NCBI GenBank assembly: GCA_910576935.1
Contig: CAJTKG010000023.1
Coordinates: 1-46,692, forward strand
Direction: 5' to 3'
From: an uncultured Muribaculaceae bacterium
Lineage (GTDB): Bacteria; Bacteroidota; Bacteroidia; Bacteroidales; Muribaculaceae
Length of the DNA: 46,692 bases
How positions within the stretch are numbered: the stretch's first letter is position 1; each line of letters starts with the position of its first letter. The position numbers and the translations under genes are program-made. The notes under the pieces were generated by a model. It ran no database searches, was not told the DNA's origin, and saw nothing but the letters and a program-made list of their open reading frames with translations. Below are positions 23,579-31,975 of the stretch, one piece after another.

Positions 23579-25045
23579 TTATTTGAGATAGTCGAGGATG
23601 TTTTTTGTAAGTTGTTCGACATTGTGCTGATAAGGGTTTGTACCCGTGTTCTGATTCCATTCATAGGCTGCAAAACCGTTGGCGATACACTTGCCGTGCT
23701 CGGCGTTGCCGTAGAATTCGACAAGACCGGCGACACAGTGGTCACGCACGTGTCCCCATGTGGCGAGCACCATCGAGTTTGTCGTCACCTCGAAGTTGCG
23801 GATGACATCGGGATATGAGCCGCGGCCGTAGATATTGCAGTCCCACAGGCAGTTGTGATCTTCGCGCTGACCCGGGCCGATCAGAGGTATGCCGACAAAG
23901 CCGTAGCCGTTGGGGTCTTCAAATGTGATGTCTTTGAAGATAGCGTGGCCCGTGCGGTCATAGAATCCCTGATCCGAGCCGTTGCGGAAGTCCCAGCCGA
24001 GATAGGCGTTGATGAGCCATACGTCTGTGCCGAAGCCGCCGTCACCGTTGCCGTAGACTGTCGGAGCCATGTCCTCGGGCACGATGCCCAGAGGCACGGT
24101 AAGTTGGGTGGCCATGTTCGAGAGGTAGAGACTGCCGCCGTTGGCCGAATACTGTTTCAGAGCCTCGAGGGCTTCGGGCGATGTGATCGACGAGGGCAGA
24201 TTCTGCCATCCGAGGGGCAGGCCTACGCGGTCGACGAGAATCCACAGCACCGGATAGATGTCGGCGTCGAGCGATGCGAGTTGCGAGGGTTGGATGAGTT
24301 CGGCGTTTTCCTGTGCGATAAACCAAGAGGCTGCGGCGCGTTCGTCATCGTCGGGGAGGTCGGCTATTGTGGCGGCTGTCATCAGATAGCCCATCTTGGG
24401 TATGATGAAAGGAACGGTCACTTTGACCTCGGTGCCGGCCGACTGATAGTAGTTGTCGTAGACGGCCTTGACGATATAGATGAGTTCGCGGTCCATGGGC
24501 TGGCCTTTGAGCTCGCATGATGTAGCCGTGGCCGGGAGTGTTGTCTCGCCGCCTTCGTCGGCGCGCGAGACGCTGATGGCGGTGATGCCCTTGGCTGACG
24601 GAAGTGTCCATTTGAGTGTGACGGTGCGGCCGGCGACAGATGCTGTCAGTGCGGTGACGTCGGCAAGATCTTCGCGGGGCAGGACGGCTTTGACCGAGAC
24701 ACCTTCGGAGACATAGCCGCCTTCATATTTGACTTTGACGGTATAGAGATGTTCCTCTTCCATGGGCTGGCCTTTGACGGTATATGTCGTGGCGTTGGCG
24801 TCGAGTTCGACGGCCGATGAGTTTTTGGCGTTGTGGGTGACAACGACACCCTCGATGCCCGTAGCCCTGGGAAGTGTCCAGCTCAGGTCGATATCATGGC
24901 CGTTGACGGTGGCCTTGAGGTCGCTGACTTTGGCCAGTGTGGGTACTTCAGGTGCGCCTTCGGGCTCGAAGTCAGAGCAGGCGCCGAGCGTCAGACACAT
25001 CATAAGTGTCAGCAGACCAAAGCATGTTTTTGCTATATTTTTCAT
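23579..25045 (-). CDS. surface glycan-binding lipoprotein (Fn3-Fn3-DUF4960, levan-binding type)
   Basis: A predicted cell-surface lipoprotein in the SusE/SusF position. The signal peptide ends in a lipobox with C23 (LGAC), followed by SDFEPEG, an acidic surface-export signal. Two fibronectin-III-like domains (about residues 33-120 and 122-212) are related to each other (DIDLSWTLPRATGI and TVTLKWTLPSAKGI; YTVKGQPMEEEHLY and CELKGQPMDRELIY). DUF4960 spans about 215-488. This domain order matches BT1761, the levan-binding protein of the B. thetaiotaomicron levan locus (established knowledge). It lies 27 bp after susD. Confidence 0.88.
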   Translation of the reverse strand: MKNIAKTCFGLLTLMMCLTLGACSDFEPEGAPEVPTLAKVSDLKATVNGHDIDLSWTLPRATGIEGVVVTHNAKNSSAVELDANATTYTVKGQPMEEEHLYTVKVKYEGGYVSEGVSVKAVLPREDLADVTALTASVAGRTVTLKWTLPSAKGITAISVSRADEGGETTLPATATSCELKGQPMDRELIYIVKAVYDNYYQSAGTEVKVTVPFIIPKMGYLMTAATIADLPDDDERAAASWFIAQENAELIQPSQLASLDADIYPVLWILVDRVGLPLGWQNLPSSITSPEALEALKQYSANGGSLYLSNMATQLTVPLGIVPEDMAPTVYGNGDGGFGTDVWLINAYLGWDFRNGSDQGFYDRTGHAIFKDITFEDPNGYGFVGIPLIGPGQREDHNCLWDCNIYGRGSYPDVIRNFEVTTNSMVLATWGHVRDHCVAGLVEFYGNAEHGKCIANGFAAYEWNQNTGTNPYQHNVEQLTKNILDYLK

Positions 25046-25072
25046 TGTTGTGTTGTCTTTTGGGTTGGTTGA

Positions 25073-26749
25073 TTATTTGTAAAGATCACCTGCGTTGTCG
25101 ACCTGATTGACGGGTATGGGCAGATAGATTTCATCTTCGGTGAGGTTGGCGCCGGTGTAATAGGGACGGAGTCTTACCTCTGAAGCGTAGTAGGCGTTGA
25201 CGGTCTCGACAGCGGTTCCCCAGCGTACGAGGTCAAACCAGCGGTGGCCTTCCATGGCCAGCTCGATGCGGCGCTCCATTCGCACGGCGCGGCGGGCGTA
25301 GTCCTGAGTCCATCCGGTTGCGGGATACTGGCCGACGGCATAATTGGCTACCATCGGGTTGCAGTCGACGGGTTCATAGGCCGGGTCGACAGAGTTGTTG
25401 GCGCGCTGACGTATGTCATTGATGATCTTGCGGGCTTCGTCGAGATCTTTGTTCTGTTCTATTAGGGCTTCGGCTTTCATCAGCAGCACGTCGGCGTAGC
25501 GTATCAGCAGCAAATTGAGCGACGAAGCGCCCCATGGCACGATGCCGGGCTTGACATAGGGCGATTCGGGTGCCGGATAGGGTTTCTTGCCCGAATATTG
25601 GCCGTAGAGGTCATAGTTGCGACACCATTTCTCGTTATACTGGTGTGAGCGCCAAGGCATGCCGATACGGCCGACGGTGAAATCGAGACGCGGGTCGACG
25701 TTGCCCGGATAGTCGGGGCCGTCGACGTCTTCGTTGTTGAAGCTGCCGTCGAGGTAGGGCAGTCCGTGATCGTCGGTGCGGAAGGCGTTGACAAGGTTCT
25801 GCGATGCCAGATAGAAGTCGTCGCCGTTGCCATAGAGGTTGCCTTCGCTCCAGGTGCAGTTCAGACAGTTGTTGTAGTTATACTGCGAACCGTTGTTCGC
25901 CGATGAGAACTGCACGGCGAGCACGGCCTCGTAGCTGTTGTTGAACTCGGGCTTCGACATGTCGAGGAAGTTGGGATAGAGACTGTAGTGACCGCTGCCT
26001 ATGACGTAGCCTGCATAAGTCTCGGCCTCGGCGAAGTCGTGGACGAAGAGGTCGACGCGGGCGAGTATGGCGGCGGCGACATATTTGGTGAAGCGGCCTA
26101 CCTGCTCCTGGAATTCGGGGAGCACCTCATAGCTGTCGCGGAGATCCTGTCTGATGAAGCCGGCGATCTGGTCGCGGGTGTATTCGTCGGCGCGGCACGA
26201 GCTCGGGTCGGTGACGGTCTCGTCGAAGTAAGGGAACGCCTTGAAGATGCGATACATGTCGAAGTAGTAGTATGCGCGCAACGTCTTCATCTCGGCTATA
26301 TACGACCGGCGTGCTTTTTCATCGAGGTTGCCGGCTGCGGCAAAGGCGCGGATGGCCGTGTTGCAGCGGCTGATCGAGTAGTAGTTATTGCGCCATTTGA
26401 AGTCGCAGATGGGGTTGTCGCTCTGGACGTTGCCCACTTCCAGCTGGTGCATGTAGGCTTCCATCGTCACACCGTCGCCGCCTTTATAGGCGTCATCGGC
26501 GCGGACGTCGAAGACCCAGTTGTTGATAGGTCCGGCAAAAGATTCGTTATTGCCGAAGTAGTGGCACATCAGGGTGGCGTAGGCGGCGGTCATCAGGTCG
26601 ATGGCTTCTTCGTCGCCGATCTGTTCGGTTGTGAATGCGCCCTGTGGTTTGGTGTCGAGCAGGTTGTCACACGAAGTTGACGAGATGCCCAGCGATGCTG
26701 CGGCGATGAAGCCGACAGCGGCTTTCATATATTTTTTGAGATTTTTCAT
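25073..26749 (-). CDS. SusD-like lipoprotein of the fructan locus
   Basis: This outer-membrane lipoprotein forms the lid of the SusC transporter encoded 6 bp upstream. The signal peptide ends at C27 (SSTSC), followed by DNLLDTKPQG, typical of SusD proteins. Conserved parts are RAYYYFDMYRIFKAFPYFDE (TPR-containing SusD core), LLIRYADVLLMKAEALIE, and the C-terminal RRIELAMEGHRWFDLVRWG with YLPIPVNQVD. The 558-aa length fits. By gene order it corresponds to BT1762. Confidence 0.95.
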   Translation of the reverse strand: MKNLKKYMKAAVGFIAAASLGISSTSCDNLLDTKPQGAFTTEQIGDEEAIDLMTAAYATLMCHYFGNNESFAGPINNWVFDVRADDAYKGGDGVTMEAYMHQLEVGNVQSDNPICDFKWRNNYYSISRCNTAIRAFAAAGNLDEKARRSYIAEMKTLRAYYYFDMYRIFKAFPYFDETVTDPSSCRADEYTRDQIAGFIRQDLRDSYEVLPEFQEQVGRFTKYVAAAILARVDLFVHDFAEAETYAGYVIGSGHYSLYPNFLDMSKPEFNNSYEAVLAVQFSSANNGSQYNYNNCLNCTWSEGNLYGNGDDFYLASQNLVNAFRTDDHGLPYLDGSFNNEDVDGPDYPGNVDPRLDFTVGRIGMPWRSHQYNEKWCRNYDLYGQYSGKKPYPAPESPYVKPGIVPWGASSLNLLLIRYADVLLMKAEALIEQNKDLDEARKIINDIRQRANNSVDPAYEPVDCNPMVANYAVGQYPATGWTQDYARRAVRMERRIELAMEGHRWFDLVRWGTAVETVNAYYASEVRLRPYYTGANLTEDEIYLPIPVNQVDNAGDLYK

Positions 26750-26755
26750 GACTGT

Positions 26756-29700
26756 TTAGAATTGAAGTGACAGGCCGAGGGTGAATGTGCGGGGGCGGGG
26801 ATATGCGCCGTTGTCGATGCGGGCGCCGTATTCGCCGGGAAGCAGTTCGGGATCGAGACCTTTATAATCTGTGATAGTGAAGACGTTCTCGGCCTGGCCG
26901 TATACGTCGAGTCTGGTGGCGCCGATCTTGCTTATAAGGCGCGCGGGCAGCGAGTATGAGAGTTTAAGGTATTTCATCTTCATATAAGAGCCGTTTTCGA
27001 CATAGTAGGTCGAGAAGCGTGACTCGTTGTTGTCGTCGGTGAGCGACAGAGCCGGAATCTTGCTGCCTGTGTTCTCTGTGCTCCATGCGTTGAGGATATC
27101 GCGGCTGCGGTTGGTGGCGAGGTTGCCGTAGCTCATCGAATAGAGCTGGCGTTTCATGTGGTTCTGGATATCGAAACCGAAGTCGCCGGCGAAGAACATG
27201 TCGAGCGTGAAGGCCTTGTATTTGAAATTGAGGTTGAGACCGAGCGACAGGTCGGGGTTGGGGTCGCCGATGATGCAGCGGTCGTTGTCGTCGATGACGC
27301 CGTTGCCGTCGAGGTCGCGGTATCTCAGACGGCCCGGAGCGGCGCCCGACTGGGTGGCGTGGTTGGCGACCTCCTCGAGGTTCTGGAAAATACCGTCGCA
27401 GACATAGCCGTAGTAGACGCCCATGGCGTAGCCGGGGATGAGACGCTGGTCGCCGCCGATGAATTTCTGGCGCGAATTGAGGTTCTCGAGTTTGTTTTTA
27501 TATTGAGCGAGGTTGAGTGAACCCGACCATGAGAAGTCGCCGTAGAACGGGCTGTTGTAGCTCAGTGTAACTTCCCAGCCGTTGTTTTTCATGCTGCCGG
27601 TGTTGAGCCAGATGGCGGCGTTCTCGCCTGCGACGTCGAGTGCCGGCGGGATGGTAAGCATGTCTTTGGTCTTCTTAATGTAGTAATCGGCGCTGAGGTT
27701 GACGGCACCGCCGAGAAACTGGAGGTCGACGCCGATGTTGTTCTGATAGGTCGTCTCCCATTTGAGATCGGGGTTGCCCGAAGCCGAGAGTGTGATGCCC
27801 GATGTTGTCGACGAGCCTGTGCCGGCGATGTCATAGGCGCCGTTACCGGTGTTGAGAATATATGTAGAGTAGGCGGGATAGAGCGGCGGTATATTGGCGT
27901 TGCCGTTCTGGCCCCAGCTGTAGCGGACCTTCAGGTCGGTCAGCACTTCGTTCTTGGGGAAGAAGTCTTCCTGGGTCGGACGCCAGGCAAGCGAGAATGC
28001 GGGGAAGACGCCGGCACGGTTACCTTTGGCGAAGCGTGAGTTCTCGTCGCGGCGTATGGTGAACGATGCCAGATAGCGGTCGGCATAGTTGTAGTCGGCT
28101 TTGGCGAAGAGCGAGAAGACGGCCCACTGGCTCTTGCCTCCGCCGCTGTCACGGTCGCCCGTGCCCGAACCTACCTGCATGAAGTCGGAGTCTTCAAAGG
28201 CATAGCCCTGACGCGAACCGCTGAGGTCGCGGAAGGTGTAGCCGATGGCCTCGGTGCCTATGAGCACGTTGATGTTGTGTTTGCCGGCAAACTGGCGTAC
28301 ATAGTTGGCGGTGTTGGTCCATGTCCAGGTGTCGCCCTGGCCGTATGCGCTCGAGACACTGTTGACGTCGCCGGGATTTGTGGCGCGGCCGAGGCCGACG
28401 TTGAAATATTGGCTGTGCTCGATGCCTATATTGGTCTTGACCGTGAGTCCGTCGACTGGCTTCACCTCGAGATATGCGTTGCCGAGTATGCGCCACGACG
28501 TGTTCTGGTTGTCCTTGGCGTTGGCGATGAGTTGCACGGGGTTGGCGAGGTCAGAGGCGATCAAGGCGATCGGACGTGCCCATTCGCCGTTGAGTCCGCG
28601 CACGGGCAGTGCCGGGTGCTGGCTCATGGCTGTGAACGGTATGCCGCGGTCACCGGCGACGTCGACGCCGCGGTTGCTCCAGCGGGCTATGGCGAGGTTC
28701 TCGCCGACGCTGATATATTTGTTGAAATTATAGTGTGAGTTGATACGGGCTGAGTAGCGTTCATAGAACGTTTCCTGTATATTGCCGTTCTGGTTGATAT
28801 AGTTGAGCGAAAACATCACCGAGCCTTTCTCTGTGTTGTTTGAGATAGAGGCTGTGAGGTTGTTGGTCCAGGCCGTGCGGTAGACTTCGTCCTGCCAGTC
28901 GGTGTCAGTAGTGGGGAAGTTTGTGTTGCCGCCTATATAGGGCTGGAGCACCGGAGTCGGGCCGTTGCCGTAAAGGACGTGGCTCGGCGGTATATTTGAG
29001 TTCTTCGATGCCGCCCAGTAGGCCGTGCCCCATTGCTCGGCGTTGAGCATCTCATAGCGTTTTGCTATCGTCTGTGCGCTGACTGCATAGTTGACATTGA
29101 TGGTCATGCGGTCGCCGGTGCCCTGCTTGGTCGTGATGATGACGACACCGTTGGCGGCGCGAGAACCGTAGATCGAAGCCGATGCCGCGTCTTTAAGCAC
29201 CTGCATACTCTCGATGTCGGCCGGATTGATCATATTGATGTTGTCGGTCGGCACACCGTCGATTATATAAAGCGGGTCGTTGCTTGAGTTGGCTGTCGAC
29301 ATACCGCGCACACGTATCGAGCCTGTGCCGCCCGGGGCTGCGTCGGGAACAACGTTGACACCAGGCATCTTGCCGGCGAGCGAGTTCATGATGTTGCCCG
29401 AGTTCTCGCTGATAGGTTCTTTGAGATTCATAACGGCCACGGCGCCGGTGAGGTCGGCTTTTCTGATGGTCTGATAGCCGATGACCACGACTTCGTCGAG
29501 AAGTTCGCTGTTTTCTGCCAGATAGATTGTCATCTCGGGCTCTGCCTCGACTGTCGTCGGCAGATAGCCTACATATGATACAGTCAGTTTGGAGCCTTTT
29601 GGTACAGATAGAGTAAACTTGCCGTCGATGTCGGTGGCCGCTGCGTTTTTGTTAGCCTCCGAAAGCACCGAGGCCCCGATGAGGGGTTCACCATCGGCTT

Positions 29701-29794
29701 TGGAGAGCACTGTTCCCCGCACCGTGATGTTCTGTGCTTGTGCGCCTATCGCTGTGAGCAGCATGATCAGCGCAAAGAGAATTGTTTTTTTCAT
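26756..29794 (-). CDS. SusC-like TonB-dependent transporter of the fructan locus
   Basis: An outer-membrane barrel importing fructo-oligosaccharides. The signal peptide is MKKTILFALIMLLTAIGAQA. Then come a carboxypeptidase-regulatory-like domain (about 24-97), the DEVVVIGYQ segment (100-108), a plug with IRVRGMSTANSSNDPLYIIDGVP (typical SusC), and a barrel ending in FTLGLSLQF. The 1012-aa length is typical. It is the first gene of the susC-susD-SGBP-DUF4960-GH32 operon, with a -7 element 32 bp upstream and a candidate operator before that. By order it corresponds to BT1763. Confidence 0.95.
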   Translation of the reverse strand: MKKTILFALIMLLTAIGAQAQNITVRGTVLSKADGEPLIGASVLSEANKNAAATDIDGKFTLSVPKGSKLTVSYVGYLPTTVEAEPEMTIYLAENSELLDEVVVIGYQTIRKADLTGAVAVMNLKEPISENSGNIMNSLAGKMPGVNVVPDAAPGGTGSIRVRGMSTANSSNDPLYIIDGVPTDNINMINPADIESMQVLKDAASASIYGSRAANGVVIITTKQGTGDRMTINVNYAVSAQTIAKRYEMLNAEQWGTAYWAASKNSNIPPSHVLYGNGPTPVLQPYIGGNTNFPTTDTDWQDEVYRTAWTNNLTASISNNTEKGSVMFSLNYINQNGNIQETFYERYSARINSHYNFNKYISVGENLAIARWSNRGVDVAGDRGIPFTAMSQHPALPVRGLNGEWARPIALIASDLANPVQLIANAKDNQNTSWRILGNAYLEVKPVDGLTVKTNIGIEHSQYFNVGLGRATNPGDVNSVSSAYGQGDTWTWTNTANYVRQFAGKHNINVLIGTEAIGYTFRDLSGSRQGYAFEDSDFMQVGSGTGDRDSGGGKSQWAVFSLFAKADYNYADRYLASFTIRRDENSRFAKGNRAGVFPAFSLAWRPTQEDFFPKNEVLTDLKVRYSWGQNGNANIPPLYPAYSTYILNTGNGAYDIAGTGSSTTSGITLSASGNPDLKWETTYQNNIGVDLQFLGGAVNLSADYYIKKTKDMLTIPPALDVAGENAAIWLNTGSMKNNGWEVTLSYNSPFYGDFSWSGSLNLAQYKNKLENLNSRQKFIGGDQRLIPGYAMGVYYGYVCDGIFQNLEEVANHATQSGAAPGRLRYRDLDGNGVIDDNDRCIIGDPNPDLSLGLNLNFKYKAFTLDMFFAGDFGFDIQNHMKRQLYSMSYGNLATNRSRDILNAWSTENTGSKIPALSLTDDNNESRFSTYYVENGSYMKMKYLKLSYSLPARLISKIGATRLDVYGQAENVFTITDYKGLDPELLPGEYGARIDNGAYPRPRTFTLGLSLQF

Positions 29795-29825
29795 GTTTAT
29801 TATGATTGGTAAAAAATTTCTGCAA

Positions 29826-29833
29826 CAAAATTA
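29826..29833 (-). promoter_or_regulatory. -7 promoter element of the fructan susC operon
   Basis: The minus strand reads TAATTTTG (TAnnTTTG), 32 bp upstream of the ATG. No -33 at the usual distance, as expected for an activator-dependent promoter. Confidence 0.55.
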
Positions 29834-29876
29834 TTATGTATTGAAAATCAAGGGTAGTAAAGATGTCGCTTTGTCT

Positions 29877-29907
29877 ATTAAAAATCGGGCATTGCACGAT
29901 TTTTAAT
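29877..29907. promoter_or_regulatory. candidate HTCS operator upstream of susC
   Basis: ATTAAAAATCG and CGATTTTTAAT form a perfect 11-bp inverted repeat with 9 bp between. Read leftward it contains AAAAATCGTGCAATGC (29889-29904), which matches 15 of 16 bases of an arm of the palindrome at 35111-35156. AAATGTTGC also occurs near both sites. It lies 44 bp upstream of the susC -7 element. An alternative is the terminator of the recombinase gene, but no T-run follows. Confidence 0.5.
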
Positions 29908-29945
29908 ACTTTAAGCAACATTTTTTATAATTAAGTGAATATCTG

Positions 29946-30968
29946 TTACAGCAGGGCTATCAGTCGCGAGTTGGCGTGGTCGAGTTCGCTCGTGTCTATC
30001 GATGCCAGGTATATGCGGGTGGTTTTTTCAGAGCTGTGTCCCATGCCTTCGCTGATGAGCGTGAGAGGCACCCCCTGGTTACGGGCGAGGGTCGCCCAAC
30101 TGTGTCGGGCGACATACATCGTCAGCGGTGTGTCAAGGCCGAGTGTGGCCGCGATTTGCTTGAGACCGCGGTTTATATTGTAGCCGGCGTTGCGGGCGGC
30201 TGTGCGCGTGTCGCGGTTGTGGCCGCGTATTATCGGCAGAAGATATTCCCTCGGCTCCGTGCCGCGGTGGCGGTCGACGATGGCCTGCATCTCCGGCGTC
30301 CACGCTATCGACAACATGCGTCCGGTCTTGCGGCGACGATAATAGAGCATTCCGCCACAGAGGTCTTTGCTTTTCAGCATGGCCATGTCGACGAAACTCA
30401 TGCCTCTGAGGCAGAAGCTCATGATAAACATATCGCGGGCATATTCAAGAGCCGGACGGCGGCTGAGATCGAGACGTCTGATGCGCCTGAGTGTGTCGAG
30501 CGACACAGCGCGTTTGACTGTTTTGGCAATGCCGGTATAGACGTGTCTGAACGGGTGACGGTCGTCAGCGAGACCTTCGTCGACGGCCCGGTTGTAGATA
30601 GCTCGTAATACTCTCATATAGAAAGAAACGGTGTTGTCTCCGACTCCGCGCCGGCGAAGCCATATCTGATAGTCGCCCGTGACATCCCGGTCGATGTCAC
30701 ACAAGGCTATGTCACGACCGCGGTTGAAACGTCTGAAACTGTTGAGCGCCGCGCGGTAGGTCTCGGCGGTGCGCTGTCGGCCATTGGCTCTCAGCAGGCT
30801 TATCTGGCGTTCGATATATGGTGTCAGACCGGTTGGGTGATGTTGGCTGTTCTTGGTTGTGATGCCGGTTGTGGTCAGGTTGAAACCGGTTGTTGTCAGC
30901 TTCGTATGATCATAACATATTACAGTGGTGCGGCAGGAGGTGATGAATTCTAAATCCATAGCTTTCAT
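29946..30968 (-). CDS. tyrosine recombinase (site-specific integrase)
   Basis: A DNA strand-exchange enzyme of the phage integrase/XerC-type superfamily. A SAM-like core-binding domain (about residues 48-145, YIERQISLLRANGRQRTAETYRAAL) precedes the catalytic domain. The catalytic set is R188 (LRGMSF), K214 (RRKTG), R288 (YVARHSW), H311 (MGHSS) and Y320 (IYLAS). In box II the usual His three residues before R288 is Y285, as in many Bacteroidales recombinases. The first roughly 45 residues are low-complexity (TTTG repeats), so the true start may be internal. It lies between the fructokinase terminator and susC, in the same direction. No integrated element or repeat pair was recognised around it. 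A DNA invertase is the likeliest alternative to an element integrase. Confidence 0.88.
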   Translation of the reverse strand: MKAMDLEFITSCRTTVICYDHTKLTTTGFNLTTTGITTKNSQHHPTGLTPYIERQISLLRANGRQRTAETYRAALNSFRRFNRGRDIALCDIDRDVTGDYQIWLRRRGVGDNTVSFYMRVLRAIYNRAVDEGLADDRHPFRHVYTGIAKTVKRAVSLDTLRRIRRLDLSRRPALEYARDMFIMSFCLRGMSFVDMAMLKSKDLCGGMLYYRRRKTGRMLSIAWTPEMQAIVDRHRGTEPREYLLPIIRGHNRDTRTAARNAGYNINRGLKQIAATLGLDTPLTMYVARHSWATLARNQGVPLTLISEGMGHSSEKTTRIYLASIDTSELDHANSRLIALL

Positions 30969-31020
30969 AACGGTGTTTTTTCTCCGAAATTAGGCCATTG
31001 GAGTCAGAGTAGGAAATAGA

Positions 31021-31054
31021 GCGGCGCGACAGTCTGATATGACAGTCGCGCCGT
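31021..31054 (-). terminator. hairpin after the fructokinase operon
   Basis: GCGGCGCGACAGTC and GACAGTCGCGCCGT form a 14-bp stem with two mismatched positions around TGATAT, 19 bp past the fructokinase stop. The T-run is weak. It separates the GH32-permease-kinase operon from the recombinase gene. Confidence 0.55.
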
Positions 31055-31072
31055 TTGGAGGTTTCGGTGAGC

Positions 31073-31951
31073 TTATTTGGTATATTCGTCAGGCAGGATT
31101 GGCATTGCGCCTTTCTTGGTGCACACGTAGGCAGACGTGCGTACGGCGGTCGAGTGGGCCTCGGTGACGCTTTTCCCACGCAATATGCCGGCGATGAATG
31201 CGGCCGTAAATGAGTCGCCGGCGCCGACGGTGTCTGCGACCTCGACCTTAGGTGTCGGCTGGAATGACACGTTGCCCGGAGTAAAGACATAGCTGCCGTT
31301 GATGCCGCAGGTGAGTATCAGCATCTTGAGATTGTATTTGCCCAGAAGTATCCAGCATTTGTCCTGAAGATCGATACCCGGATAGCCGAACATGCGGCTG
31401 ACGGTGACAAGTTCTTCATCGTTTATTTTCAATATGTTGCAACGTTTCATCGAGTTGCATAATATATCTTTGTTATAGAAGCCCTGGCGCAGGTTGACGT
31501 CGAAGACGACAAGGTTGTCGTCGCTTTGGGGCATAGCGTCGAGAAAACGGTTGATGGTGTTGCGCGAGACGATGTTGCGTTGGGCCAGAGAACCGAAGCA
31601 TACGGCTTTGGTCTTGCCGGCGAGTTGTTCGAGGCGCGCGGTGTAGGGGATGTTGTCCCATGCGACATTCTCTTTGATTTCATATTGGGGGATGCCGGCC
31701 TGATCGATCTCGACCTGTACGGTGCCGGTGGGATAGGGCACTGTCTCGATCAGATGATTGAGACCTTTCGAGGTGAAGTTATCGATGATTTCTTTGCCGA
31801 GAGCGTCGTCGCCTACGGCGCTTATGACGCAGCTTGGCAGCCCGAACTGTGAGACGTGGTAGGCGAAGTTGGCGGGTGCGCCACCGATTTTTTTGCCTTC
31901 GGGAAGAACGTCCCATAGGGCTTCGCCCATTCCTACTACTATATCATTCAT
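31073..31951 (-). CDS. fructokinase (PfkB family)
   Basis: A cytosolic ATP-dependent sugar kinase, here phosphorylating fructose imported by the permease encoded just upstream. Marks are the N-terminal GEALWDVLPEGKKIGGAPANFAYH, with the G-G-A-P-A-N substrate segment; a PVGTVxV-like lid (PTGTVQV); and the C-terminal anion-hole motif DTVGAGDSF with catalytic D246. The 292-aa length is typical. Fructose specificity is inferred from the locus, which matches BT1757 in order. It is the last gene of the leftward GH32-permease-kinase operon, 24 bp after the permease gene. Confidence 0.92.
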   Translation of the reverse strand: MNDIVVGMGEALWDVLPEGKKIGGAPANFAYHVSQFGLPSCVISAVGDDALGKEIIDNFTSKGLNHLIETVPYPTGTVQVEIDQAGIPQYEIKENVAWDNIPYTARLEQLAGKTKAVCFGSLAQRNIVSRNTINRFLDAMPQSDDNLVVFDVNLRQGFYNKDILCNSMKRCNILKINDEELVTVSRMFGYPGIDLQDKCWILLGKYNLKMLILTCGINGSYVFTPGNVSFQPTPKVEVADTVGAGDSFTAAFIAGILRGKSVTEAHSTAVRTSAYVCTKKGAMPILPDEYTK

Positions 31952-31975
31952 GATATTGATTGTTGTTATGATTGA

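Noticed and set aside
29877..29907. Inverted repeat read as an intrinsic terminator for the recombinase gene
   Set aside because: The stem is almost all A/T, no T-run follows, and the sequence recurs before the GH32 operon, so an operator fits better.
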